Part shown: piece by piece, positions 54,601 through 61,495 of the stretch
How positions within the stretch are numbered: the stretch's first letter is position 1
Layout: each line of letters begins with the position of its first letter
DNA from: Crocinitomicaceae bacterium
GTDB lineage: Bacteria; Bacteroidota; Bacteroidia; Flavobacteriales_D; Crocinitomicaceae
Length of the DNA stretch: 64,000 nt
Direction of reading: 5' to 3'
Assembly (NCBI GenBank): GCA_016708105.1
Contig: JADJGJ010000001.1
Location: 2,418,001-2,482,000 of the forward strand
Translations under genes and position numbers: made by a program
Notes under the pieces: model-generated
The model's database searches: none
What the model was told of the DNA's origin: nothing
The model's input: only the letters and a program-made list of their open reading frames with translations

Positions 54601-54776
54601 CACAATCATCCACCGTTCAATTCGTGAACTTGCTTGGTGAAACGGTATATTATGAAGAACAAATTCAGTTGGTACAAGGTAGCAATATATTCACCTTGCC
54701 TGCAGAATTAGTTGGAGTACACATTTTGGTAGTACGTACCGGAGATTCGGTTATTACCAGAAAAGTAGTACTCTAG
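51669..54776 (+). CDS. Large T9SS type A protein with LamG-like domain
   Basis: A 1035-residue secreted protein. The signal peptide ends near residue 32 (TTGYSQ). A LamG/concanavalin-like domain follows (~40-235: LPLWFDANELNLSTGSQVYQ, FDGVNDYLTRG, YLNGFIAEIIVFNTALNN, ENYLGTKYGM). Next comes a segment common in large Bacteroidota surface proteins (HNIGLIGIGDNGPNTQT ... YQYFTRTWRVGETGDVGNV). Beta-rich repeats with SDVWSNPATWDCGCIPGPND precede a C-terminal T9SS-type domain (VQFVNLLGETVYYEEQ ... GVHILVVRTGDSVITRKVVL). I chose ATG 51669; an earlier in-frame ATG at 51579 lies upstream of the promoter-like element. It is followed 18 bp later by a PID-type micro-substrate gene, so the two are probably co-transcribed. 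Confidence 0.86.
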   Translation: MRFIYNRQLLCQMLVTTCLTCIIVISTTGYSQTGAGGVGNSSTLPLWFDANELNLSTGSQVYQFDDISGNSNHLTQTTSTRRPIFNETGLNGLPVVTFDGVNDYLTRGATSGLDGSNLTYFVVFQRTLNTNSCLIDVGYTGYLSKWSTYSLSNNRLVSIHRSPDKFVYHIDGGSPTFISAHITPTNLKQYRQGTLQQSLNATYTAGVGHNLIRVGAYNYNLSPGYYLNGFIAEIIVFNTALNNLERVIVENYLGTKYGMAVPSDFYAYESTHNIGLIGIGDNGPNTQTTAQGYGILGLSGATGMSDNEYLMIAHTNDDLTDFTTTGLPPSLPGYQYFTRTWRVGETGDVGNVTLTFDLSGGNNFGNSSSYNLLVDSDDDFTNATIIAGTYNGLNQTVSFTVDLNDGEYFTLCGLEEILEIHSITSDVWSNPATWDCGCIPGPNDLVYIDPFNTVTVDIDAETDYLSVEPNATLEMLSPVTLSIRGDWDIVGSINFTDGEVAMVGSTDQYVDAGGNNVAFHDIEINNSGSATVTFYFSEYTLNGTLTLTEGTLDLTDPGTSFIINSTSASDGGRIGAILGSSSINGEVSVRRFIPAGAADWRDICSPVIGSTFVDWDPDLAMSGPSFPDGCASGGGDPCYKSVRYTINGTENYVLNVNDPITNSKGYYLFMGDDLTSFSGTTLTSTGTINGQSDVVKALTTGWYSLGNPFVSQILFSAATRTSNVGNYFYVYDHTIGDYQYYDGSTGLGSIPEFDNGLLATGQGFWVYLSGAGTLTFHQSDKTSQTATYIRSSELEAADHSLYVILKQEGTTYQTSVMFEASDFSSDGADSLVDMMYLETGHEKAPRMYVEYPQYQIRKNFIQNDQRNKSFDLMNKIKAEGYYTLSLNNVENFADYRSVLVYDKMTGEFIDLTKEQQYVFYSEVYEGSRFTIIFTNLELVQASSVESLTINESGDDQNESISISQMGHVFDLNVSEALSQSSTVQFVNLLGETVYYEEQIQLVQGSNIFTLPAELVGVHILVVRTGDSVITRKVVL

Positions 54777-54794
54777 AATAGAGTTAAAAAGTAA

Positions 54795-55028
54795 ATGAAG
54801 AGCAATAATAAAAAACTTGTCTTAACAGGCGTTTGCCTGTTAGCCATGACAGCGCTCTACGCTATGCCCGGTCCCGGAGGAGGTCCTCCCGGTGGTGGCG
54901 GCCCTCCAGGCGGAGGCGGTCCCCCTTGCTGGCAGCCCCCTTGCATTCCGATTGACGGAGGAATTGGGGTGTTGATCGCGATGGGTGCAGCGTTGGGTGT
55001 GCGGAAATTGTACAACGGAATTAAATAA
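54795..55028 (+). CDS. Gly/Pro-rich micro-protein with PID-type exosortase sorting signal (copy 1)
   Basis: A 77-residue protein. The signal peptide cleaves probably after LYA (residue 23), giving a mature start MPGP. Residues 24-44 consist almost only of Gly and Pro, followed by CWQPPC (Cys 45 and 50). The C-terminus is a tripartite sorting signal: IPID at 51-54, a hydrophobic helix (~55-69) and a basic RK at 70-71. This matches the PID-CTERM style of signal recognised by exosortase F, which is encoded 1.3 kb downstream. If cut near PID, the product is only ~31 residues. The gene lies 18 bp after the LamG/T9SS gene. A closely related copy is at 55194. Confidence 0.83.
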   Translation: MKSNNKKLVLTGVCLLAMTALYAMPGPGGGPPGGGGPPGGGGPPCWQPPCIPIDGGIGVLIAMGAALGVRKLYNGIK

Positions 55029-55193
55029 TTGATTTTTAATTATTTAATTCTTGCTGGCGAACCGCCTGTTTTTTTATGTCCTCATTTTGGTATATGATTC
55101 GAATCATTGTTTTTTAGCTTTTTTTTACTCTCAAATGTATTTCGTATAGCAATTCATTGTATTTTCGTTGGCGTAATTGCTGATTGAAAAGAC

Positions 55194-55436
55194 ATGTCTG
55201 GCTTAAAAAAAATATTTATTGCTTTAATTTTCACCGGATTTGGACTACTGGTAAATGCGATGCCCGGACCCGCCACTAGCGGGCCTCCGGGTGGAGCCGC
55301 TCCAGCCGGGTCACCTGCCGGTGGTGGACCGCCATGCTGGAGTCCTCCGTGTATACCCATTGACGGGGGCATTGGAATTCTGCTAGCCGCAGGCGCAGTC
55401 ATTGGAGCAAGAAAATTATATAAAGGAATGCACTAA
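55194..55436 (+). CDS. Gly/Pro/Ala-rich micro-protein with PID-type exosortase sorting signal (copy 2)
   Basis: An 80-residue paralog of the protein at 54795. The signal peptide ends at VNA (residue 22) and the mature start is again MPGP. A Gly/Pro/Ala/Ser-rich stretch follows (26-46), then GGGPPCWSPPCIPIDGG with Cys 48 and 53, and PID at 55-57. A hydrophobic helix and RK at 73-74 end it. The two copies differ in the spacer but share the CWxPPC motif and the sorting signal, so these are the constrained parts. It has its own terminator at 55422-55453. The processed peptide would be ~35 residues. Confidence 0.83.
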   Translation: MSGLKKIFIALIFTGFGLLVNAMPGPATSGPPGGAAPAGSPAGGGPPCWSPPCIPIDGGIGILLAAGAVIGARKLYKGMH

Positions 55437-55453
55437 GCGTTCCTTTTTTTATT
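55422..55453 (+). terminator. Rho-independent terminator after PID micro-protein 2
   Basis: Stem AAAGGAA (55422-55428) pairs with TTCCTTT (55440-55446) and is followed by a T-rich tract. The stem overlaps the last codons of the gene (stop at 55434-55436). Confidence 0.75.
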
Positions 55454-55597
55454 TTTCAAAACCCGAACCGAAAAAGGAATAGACGAAAAGGTTTTTCTGT
55501 AAAGCATCGGTCACAATAAAAATTGATTTATTTCAATTTTGTTCTAACAGGTAGTTAATCAAGCGTGTGAAATCTCCAAAATAATCCAAAAGCACTT

Positions 55598-56121
55598 AAT
55601 CCCGAAGGGAAGAAATATTACTACCCCTGTGTAATTTAAAAAGCCAGAATCCCGAAGGGATGACATAATACCCCGCCTTGATTTGTTTCGCGCTAATCCA
55701 TCATCACATCAAATTGAAATCATCGTCACAAAGTTTTTTCTATATCCCAATCCCGAAGGGATGAAATATTACTACCCCTGTGTAATCTAAAAAGCCAGAA
55801 TCCCGTAGGGATGACATAATACCCCGCCCTGATTTGTTTCGCGCTAATCCATCATCACATCAAATTGAAATCATCGTCACAAAGTTTTTTCCATATCCCA
55901 ATCCCTAAGGGATGAAATATTACTACCCCTGTGTAATCTAAAAAGCCAGAATCCCGTAGGGATGACATAATACCCCGCCCTGATTTGTTTCGCGCTAATC
56001 CATCATCACATCAAATTGAAATCATCGTCACAAAGTTTTTTCCATATCCCAATTCCGAAGGGATGAAATATTACTACCCCTGTGTAATCTAAAAAGCCAG
56101 AATCCCGAAGGGATGACATTA
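55598..56121. repeat. 151-bp tandem repeat array, about 3.5 units, with paired TCCC(GAA)GGGA hairpins
   Basis: Units start at 55598, 55749, 55900 and 56051 with an exact 151-bp period; the fourth is truncated near 56121. Each full unit has two hairpin words of the type TCCCGAAGGGA (variants with GTA or TAA centres) about 55 bp apart, joined by an almost invariant spacer. With the truncated copy the array has eight such hairpins. Units differ by only a few bases, so there are no CRISPR-like variable spacers. It fills the gap between the PID micro-protein genes and exosortase F. The rest of the 55437-56311 gap has no gene that I can see. Confidence 0.95.
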
Positions 56122-56146
56122 TACTACAACAACCTAATCTTTTTTG

Positions 56147-56154
56147 TACTTTTG
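56147..56154 (+). promoter_or_regulatory. Candidate -7 box for the exosortase operon
   Basis: TACTTTTG matches TAnnTTTG exactly, just downstream of the 151-bp repeat array. It would give a leader of about 150 nt before the exosortase ATG at 56312. No convincing -33 box is seen. Confidence 0.4.
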
Positions 56155-56311
56155 AAGATTGGTAAACACGGTTCCGTCCATAGTTGATTTGCAATTTTTT
56201 TTTTTGCAAATTAATTTTCAAGATGGAAAGAAGATGGCACGGCACCATGTCAGCATAAGACAATGAGATCAATGAGTATAGATTTTAAGTATATAACCGG
56301 ACAGCAATTTT

Positions 56312-56842
56312 ATGGAATCATTCATTAAAAATCCGGTCGTTCGTTTTCTTTTCTGGGCATCGGTCGGATACCTGATCTGGCTGATGATTTATTACCTCTA
56401 TATTAAAACACATACCAATTGGGATTATTATCTTGACTACAGCATTGTCTATCTCTCTCAATCCTTGTTTGATCTTTTGGGTATTGCCACTACTATTGAA
56501 ATTGAAAGTGATCACGTGATTCTTCTCATGGACGGAGTAGTTAACACGGGCGTATGGGTGGGTGATGAATGTAACGGATTCAAATTATTTTCCATTTTCA
56601 CCATTTTTATTTTGGCCTATCCCGGAAATTGGAAAACCAAAGCATGGTACATTCCTGTGGGCATTTTATTGATTCATTTTGCCAATATTATTCGTGTGAT
56701 GGCATTGTTGGCTATTTATGAAAAGTGGCCTGAGTTTTTAGATTTCAATCATAATTACACCTTCACCATTTTTGTATACTCCATCATATTTATTTTGTGG
56801 ATCAGATGGGCAAAAAAACACGGCAATGTCAAAAAAGCTTAG
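56312..56842 (+). CDS. xrtF: Exosortase family protein XrtF
   Basis: A 176-residue polytopic inner-membrane cysteine protease/transpeptidase of the exosortase family. The catalytic residues are visible: Cys87 in DECNGFKLF, Arg128 in ANIIRVMALL and His147 in DFNHNYTF, each next to a membrane helix. The short length and the partner gene fit the flavobacterial exosortase F. Exosortases cut a C-terminal tripartite signal and probably transfer the protein to an envelope acceptor. Likely substrates are the two PID-type micro-proteins upstream. The stop overlaps the start of its partner by 17 bp. Confidence 0.92.
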   Translation: MESFIKNPVVRFLFWASVGYLIWLMIYYLYIKTHTNWDYYLDYSIVYLSQSLFDLLGIATTIEIESDHVILLMDGVVNTGVWVGDECNGFKLFSIFTIFILAYPGNWKTKAWYIPVGILLIHFANIIRVMALLAIYEKWPEFLDFNHNYTFTIFVYSIIFILWIRWAKKHGNVKKA

Positions 56843-57296
56843 TCTGATATTGCTTGTTATACTCATTGTACTGCTTGGTTTTCTGAGAGATTATCTCTTT
56901 TTAAATATCAACTGGATTTATTTGAATCTAACCACAGGTCGCCCCAACCAAGCACTGCCTGAATTTCATTTTCTACTCCAATGGGAGGTGGCGTCTATAG
57001 AAAAATTAAAGTGGTTACTCACGGTGTTATTCACCCTTTTATTCTTACTCAACACGTGGCTGGTTATCCATTTGGCTTTTAGAAAAAAACTTTTCAACCT
57101 CATCACATTGGGGCTTTTTGCCTTGTTGTTTGCAGTATCCGGGGCACTTTATGTGGTGGCGTATTTCAGTGATTCAATGCGAGATTTATACGGTATAATC
57201 CGCACCTTAATGGGCATGGCGCAATCGTTCATGCCGCTCATGATTTTATTTGTACTGTTTAAATTTTTACCGGGCCAGAATCCGAAAAACACATAG
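56826..57296 (+). CDS. Exosortase F system-associated membrane protein
   Basis: A 156-residue protein with four predicted membrane helices (~5-20, ~58-80, ~88-108 and ~125-148) and a conserved first part (LLGFLRDYLFLNINWIYLNL). Position and sequence match the small membrane protein regularly encoded next to exosortase F in Flavobacteriia. It overlaps the exosortase gene by 17 bp, so it is translationally coupled. Its role is unknown; it may assist substrate recognition or form part of the sorting complex. Confidence 0.88.
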   Translation: MSKKLSLILLVILIVLLGFLRDYLFLNINWIYLNLTTGRPNQALPEFHFLLQWEVASIEKLKWLLTVLFTLLFLLNTWLVIHLAFRKKLFNLITLGLFALLFAVSGALYVVAYFSDSMRDLYGIIRTLMGMAQSFMPLMILFVLFKFLPGQNPKNT

Positions 57297-57303
57297 AACC
57301 TTT

Positions 57304-57311
57304 TATTTTTG
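57304..57311 (+). promoter_or_regulatory. glyA promoter -7 box
   Basis: TATTTTTG matches TAnnTTTG exactly, with the glyA ATG at 57331, 19 bp downstream. No clear -33 box. Confidence 0.5.
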
Positions 57312-57330
57312 ACTAAAACAATATACCACC

Positions 57331-58611
57331 ATGGCAACACAAAAAGACAATGCAATTTTTGATTTGATTCAAAAAGAAAAAGAAAGACAACTGCACGGGA
57401 TAGAATTAATTGCGTCAGAAAATTTTGTTAGTCAGCAAGTGCTGGATGCCATGGGTTCTATTCTGACCAATAAATATGCTGAAGGATTACCACATAAAAG
57501 ATATTACGGAGGTTGTCAAGTTGTTGATTTGGTTGAAGACCTAGCCATTGATCGCTTGAAAAAACTCTTTGGAGCCACATGGGCAAACGTGCAGCCTCAC
57601 TCAGGTTCGCAGGCCAATGCAGCGGTTATGCTGGCTTGTCTAAATGCCGGAGATAAAATTTTAGGATTTGATCTTTCACACGGCGGACATCTTACCCATG
57701 GTTCGCCTGTTAATTTTTCAGGCAAATTATATCAGACATCATTCTATGGGGTCAGCAAAGAAACCGGGCGTGTTGATTATGACGCCATGGAAAAAGTAGC
57801 CCTGCAAGAAAAACCAAAACTTATTATTTGTGGTGCATCAGCCTATTCACGTGATTGGGATTATGCTCGCATTCGTCAAATTGCAAATCAAGTTGGCGCT
57901 TTGGTATTAGCAGATATTTCACATCCGGCAGGTATGATTGCAACCAAATTATTGAACGACCCGTTGGATCACTGCCACATAGTAACAACAACTACGCACA
58001 AGACCTTGCGCGGACCACGAGGAGGAGTTATTATGCTGCGTCATGATTTTGAAAATCCATGGGGACACAAGACGCCAAAAGGTGAAATTAAATTAATGTC
58101 TACCCTGCTTGATGCTGCTGTATTTCCGGGAAGTCAAGGTGGACCATTAGAACATGTCATTGCAGCAAAAGCAGTTGCCTTTGGTGAAGCACTTGATCCG
58201 TCTTTTACAACTTACAATAAACAAGTTCAAACCAATGCCCGCGCCATGGCTGCTGAATTTGTAAATCGCGGTTATCATATTGTTTCAGGCGGAACAGATA
58301 ATCACTGCATGCTTATTGATTTGCGCTCAAAAAACATCACAGGTAAAGATGCTGAGAATGCCTTGGTGAAAGCTGATATCACCGTGAATAAAAACATGGT
58401 GCCCTTTGATGATAAATCACCATTTGTTACTTCAGGCTTCCGTGTAGGTACGGCTGCAATCACAACACGTGGTATAAAAGAAGATAGCATTGCTGCAATC
58501 GTGAACCTCATTGATGCTGCTTTGATGAATAAAGACAATGATACCCGCTTGGCTGAAATTAAAAAAGATGTTCAGTACTTGGTGGGTAATCTTCCGTTAT
58601 TTGCTTGGTAG
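57331..58611 (+). CDS. glyA: Serine hydroxymethyltransferase
   Basis: A 426-residue PLP enzyme interconverting serine and glycine with tetrahydrofolate, the main source of one-carbon units. Signatures: IELIASENFVSQQVLDAMGS at residues ~22-41, NKYAEGLPHKRYYGG, ANVQPHSGSQANAAV, ADISHPAGMIA and the PLP-lysine motif VTTTTHKTLRGPRGG near residues 220-234. The length is normal, with no signs of transfer. It has its own -7 box and is probably monocistronic; palindromic repeats follow the stop. Confidence 0.97.
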   Translation: MATQKDNAIFDLIQKEKERQLHGIELIASENFVSQQVLDAMGSILTNKYAEGLPHKRYYGGCQVVDLVEDLAIDRLKKLFGATWANVQPHSGSQANAAVMLACLNAGDKILGFDLSHGGHLTHGSPVNFSGKLYQTSFYGVSKETGRVDYDAMEKVALQEKPKLIICGASAYSRDWDYARIRQIANQVGALVLADISHPAGMIATKLLNDPLDHCHIVTTTTHKTLRGPRGGVIMLRHDFENPWGHKTPKGEIKLMSTLLDAAVFPGSQGGPLEHVIAAKAVAFGEALDPSFTTYNKQVQTNARAMAAEFVNRGYHIVSGGTDNHCMLIDLRSKNITGKDAENALVKADITVNKNMVPFDDKSPFVTSGFRVGTAAITTRGIKEDSIAAIVNLIDAALMNKDNDTRLAEIKKDVQYLVGNLPLFAW

Positions 58612-58620
58612 AAACCTTTA

Positions 58621-58708
58621 GAGACAGGTCGTGACCTGTCCACAACAGTAAGGTTTTACAGCTAGACAGTTCACGTTTTCGTTCGGACAGGTCACGACCT
58701 GTCCCTAC
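58621..58708. repeat. Pair of ACAGGTCGTGACCTGT-type palindromes between convergent genes
   Basis: One palindrome with a GACAGGTCGTGACCTGTCC core lies at ~58622-58641, and its reverse-complement partner (GGACAGGTCACGACCTGTCC) at 58685-58704. Each can fold alone and the two can also pair with each other. The right copy ends in CTACGGG, which provides the TAG stop of the minus-strand FeoB-associated peptide. It possibly terminates both glyA and the feo operon. Confidence 0.85.
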
Positions 58709-58824
58709 GGGCAATCACAATCATGCCCGCAGCTTTTATTGTTTTTCTTCTTTCTCATGGCAAGCCAAATCAAGTAAGCAATCGCCAGTAAAAAAAGACC
58801 ATATACCAAAACGTGTTGTGTCAT
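58705..58824 (-). CDS. FeoB-associated Cys-rich membrane peptide
   Basis: A 39-residue protein. One membrane helix (~5-22: LVYGLFLLAIAYLIWLA) is followed by a basic cluster RKKKNNK and the Cys-rich end SCGHDCDCP (three Cys and one His). The ATG directly abuts the feoB stop codon (58825-58827). Position, size and composition match the small Cys-rich proteins encoded after feoB in many bacteria, proposed to help Fe2+ delivery or gating (FeoC-like role, unproven). The TAG stop lies in the palindrome at 58685-58708. Confidence 0.85.
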   Translation of the reverse strand: MTQHVLVYGLFLLAIAYLIWLAMRKKKNNKSCGHDCDCP

Positions 58825-60924
58825 TTATGCTAAAGTTTGGTAGGCAATAAAGGCAACCAGATAAGCCAATGCTGTCATGTAAAAAAACTGAATCAAGGTC
58901 CATTTCAATGATCGGGTCTCTTTATAAGTAACCGCAATAGTACTAAAACATTGAAGTGAGAAGGCATAAAACGCCAAGAGAGAAATGCAGGTTGCCAAGG
59001 TAAAAATTGGCAAGCCTGATGCCTGATTTTTTTCCAACTTCAATCGCTCAGTCACCTTTAATTCTTCATCACTACCAATTGAATAAATAGTTGAAATTGT
59101 ACCAACAAACACCTCACGGGCTGACAGAGATGATATAATGGCAATACCAATTTTCCAATCATATCCCAGCGGCGCAATACCCGGCTCAATTGCCTTTCCA
59201 ATCATTCCTAAAAATGAGGTTTCTAATTGTCGTGCGGCGGTTAACGTTTCTTTTTCATCATCACTCAGGTTGGTATAATTTTCAGTCACAAAATCTTCAG
59301 CCGTATTAAAGTCATTCAAACCATTAGTTGCTAACACAAATAGTATGATTGAGGTAGCAACAATAATTTTTCCGGCATTCCATAAAAATGCTTTTACACT
59401 ATTCCACACCGTAATCAACACATCTTTTAAACCCGGCATCAAATATTCAGGCATTTCAAGTATCAAGTAACTTTTAAATTCATTCTTCAGTATTTTATTA
59501 AACACCCAGGCGGCAAGCATGGCCATTAGCGTACCCGCCAAATACAAAGCCATCATGGCAATACCACGGGCATTAAAAATTCCTATCATTTCATCAGGCA
59601 CCACCACGGCAATAATCACCACGTAAACCGGAATGCGGGCAGAGCATGTCAACAGCGGCGTTACCAAAATAGTAATTAGTCTTTCTTTTTTATTCTCAAT
59701 CGTGCGGGCTGACATCAAGGCGGGTACTGCACAGGCAAAACCTGAAATCAGCGGCACAATGCTCTTTCCACTCATTCCAAATTTTTGCATCAAGCGGTCC
59801 ATCAGGTAAACAATGCGCGGCATGTAGCCTGACTCTTCTAATACTGAAAACATGAAAAACAAAATAGCAATCTGCGGCACAAAAATTACAACACCACCTA
59901 TACCCGGCACAATACCTTCAGTAACCAACCTCGCCAAATAGCCATCAGGCAGTGCATTCTCTATAGCGCCTGACAAGGTTGCAAATCCACTATCAATCCA
60001 GTCCATCGGGTATGATGCAAGCCAGAAGACTGATTGAAAAATAGTAAACAAAATCAATGCAAATAATACGTATCCCCACACCGGGTGCAGCAATAATTTA
60101 TCTGCGCGCGTGGTAAAATCAACTGCTTTTTCTTTATTTGCTTCAACACAATTTTTAATTACCTGGTTAATGAATTTATAGCGCAGAATTGATTCATTCA
60201 CTTTCCATTTTCTGGCCGGTAAGTCATTCTCTGCAATAAACTTTTTTTTCAGTGCATTGGTTTTCTCATCACCATGTCCTTCATCATCTTGCGCAATGAG
60301 TAAAAAAGCACGGTATTCATTTTTTACATGCACAATTTTTGCAAATTGGTGCAGCAAATCACGGTATTCAGTTTCAATGAAATGGTCGTTAGGGTAATGT
60401 GGGTTTTGGTTTTGCGCAATTAAATTTTTCAGGGTGTCAATACCTTCTTCCGTGCGGGCTGAAATTTTTACCACAGGCACCTTAAGTTCGGCTGAAAGTT
60501 TGTCTGCATCAATTTTAATTCCGCGCTTCTCAGCCAAGTCATGCATATTAATAGCAAGTATCATGGGTATACCCAAATCAAATACCTGATCAAACACGTA
60601 CAAGGTGCGTTTCAAATTCACGGCAGATACAACCAATATAATTTTTTCAGGAAAATCAGCTGACTTGTTGTTGAGCAAATAATCCACCACCAATTCTTCA
60701 TCTTTTGAATTAGGGTACAGGCTACTTATGCCGGGCAAATCAATCACCTCAAATTCATCACCGCCGGCATTTAGTTTGCCGCGTTTTTTATCAATAGTAA
60801 CACCGGGGTAATTGCCTGTTTTTTGATTTAAACCACACAGTTTATTAAACAAGCTGGTTTTGCCAATATTCGCATTTCCAACCAGCGCCACTCGCCTTGT
60901 GCTGCCTGCCGGTTCAATTTCCAT
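58825..60924 (-). CDS. feoB: Ferrous iron transport protein B
   Basis: A 699-residue inner-membrane Fe2+ importer. The N-terminal G domain has G1 GNANIGKTS (residues ~16-24, a variant of the usual GNPNxGKT), NYPGVTIDKKRG (G2 region), G3 DLPGISSLYP near 60 and G4 NMHD near 126. The membrane part (~285-699) has two Gate domains, including GIGGVVIFVPQIAILFF and TPLLTCSARIPVYV with the conserved Cys, and ATCISLLAFYAFSLQC. feoA lies 18 bp upstream and a Cys-rich peptide follows directly. The length is at the normal size for FeoB. Confidence 0.96.
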   Translation of the reverse strand: MEIEPAGSTRRVALVGNANIGKTSLFNKLCGLNQKTGNYPGVTIDKKRGKLNAGGDEFEVIDLPGISSLYPNSKDEELVVDYLLNNKSADFPEKIILVVSAVNLKRTLYVFDQVFDLGIPMILAINMHDLAEKRGIKIDADKLSAELKVPVVKISARTEEGIDTLKNLIAQNQNPHYPNDHFIETEYRDLLHQFAKIVHVKNEYRAFLLIAQDDEGHGDEKTNALKKKFIAENDLPARKWKVNESILRYKFINQVIKNCVEANKEKAVDFTTRADKLLLHPVWGYVLFALILFTIFQSVFWLASYPMDWIDSGFATLSGAIENALPDGYLARLVTEGIVPGIGGVVIFVPQIAILFFMFSVLEESGYMPRIVYLMDRLMQKFGMSGKSIVPLISGFACAVPALMSARTIENKKERLITILVTPLLTCSARIPVYVVIIAVVVPDEMIGIFNARGIAMMALYLAGTLMAMLAAWVFNKILKNEFKSYLILEMPEYLMPGLKDVLITVWNSVKAFLWNAGKIIVATSIILFVLATNGLNDFNTAEDFVTENYTNLSDDEKETLTAARQLETSFLGMIGKAIEPGIAPLGYDWKIGIAIISSLSAREVFVGTISTIYSIGSDEELKVTERLKLEKNQASGLPIFTLATCISLLAFYAFSLQCFSTIAVTYKETRSLKWTLIQFFYMTALAYLVAFIAYQTLA

Positions 60925-60942
60925 GTCTAAAAAATTCAGAAA

Positions 60943-61158
60943 TTACTCAACATTGATAGCCACCGCCTCTGAGCGTCTAAGCGCAATGCGGTTCTCCCCT
61001 ACCTGAATAAAAATAGGTCCGTTGAATGAAGCCTTGTTTACAATAAAAAAACTAGCTCCCGGCAAAATGCCATACTCCATTAACTTGGTCGCCACCGGGT
61101 TGTCTGTAATGCCCGTAATGCGTCCTTTTTTATTGATATCAAAATCAGTTAATCTCAC
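60943..61158 (-). CDS. feoA: Ferrous iron transport protein A
   Basis: A 71-residue SH3-like small protein (RITGITDNPVATKLMEYGIL, then GPIFIQVGENRIALRRSEAVAINV), the usual pattern of FeoA, which modulates FeoB at the membrane. The start is GTG at 61158, about 20 bp after an exact TAnnTTTG box. It is the first gene of feoA-feoB-Cys-rich peptide. Confidence 0.93.
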   Translation of the reverse strand: MRLTDFDINKKGRITGITDNPVATKLMEYGILPGASFFIVNKASFNGPIFIQVGENRIALRRSEAVAINVE

Positions 61159-61178
61159 AGCTGCATTCTTATTTAGAA

Positions 61179-61186
61179 CAAATATA
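61179..61186 (-). promoter_or_regulatory. feoA promoter -7 box
   Basis: The minus strand reads TATATTTG, an exact TAnnTTTG match, 20 bp upstream of the feoA GTG. I saw no convincing iron-responsive operator palindrome around it. Confidence 0.6.
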
Positions 61187-61418
61187 AATATTAAATACCT
61201 CTTAAAAAATGAAATTCATCAGGCACCTTGGTCAAATACCCTATTTGCGGTATTCTTTGTAGGCGCGTTATCCGGCTTTACATTTCAATAAGTCTCTGGT
61301 AAAAAAAGCCTTAGTCACATTTAATAGAGCTTCCGCCGGTCGCTTAATAAATGTGCAAAGGCAAAAATATTTTTTACCATTCGGCTTATTTTCATTTCAA
61401 TCCGGCGCGTGGGTTAGC
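61187..61418. other. Intergenic region without recognised gene
   Basis: Between the feoA promoter and the terminator at 61419 I see no coding frame with a family signature. Fragments such as TGTAGGCGCG and CCGGCGCG resemble parts of the dispersed intergenic repeats. Confidence 0.5.
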
Positions 61419-61452
61419 AAAAAAAAAAAGAGGCGTATTGCTACTCCTCTTT
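61419..61452 (-). terminator. Rho-independent terminator for the secreted protein gene at 61496
   Basis: The minus strand reads AAAGAGG (61452-61446), a 12-base loop, CCTCTTT (61433-61427), then a T run to 61419. It lies 44 bp past the stop of the minus-strand gene. Confidence 0.85.
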
Positions 61453-61495
61453 GTCCATTTTATTACACCGATTGTAGGTGCGTTTTTTCAATTTA

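Noticed and set aside
55154..55402. Minus-strand Gly/Pro-rich ORF opposite the second PID micro-protein
   Set aside because: GC-rich Gly/Pro codons read as Gly/Pro/Ala on both strands; only the plus strand has a signal peptide and sorting signal.
55598..56121. Possible CRISPR array
   Set aside because: The unit is a 151-bp tandem repeat with nearly identical spacers between hairpin words; there are no variable spacers and no cas genes.
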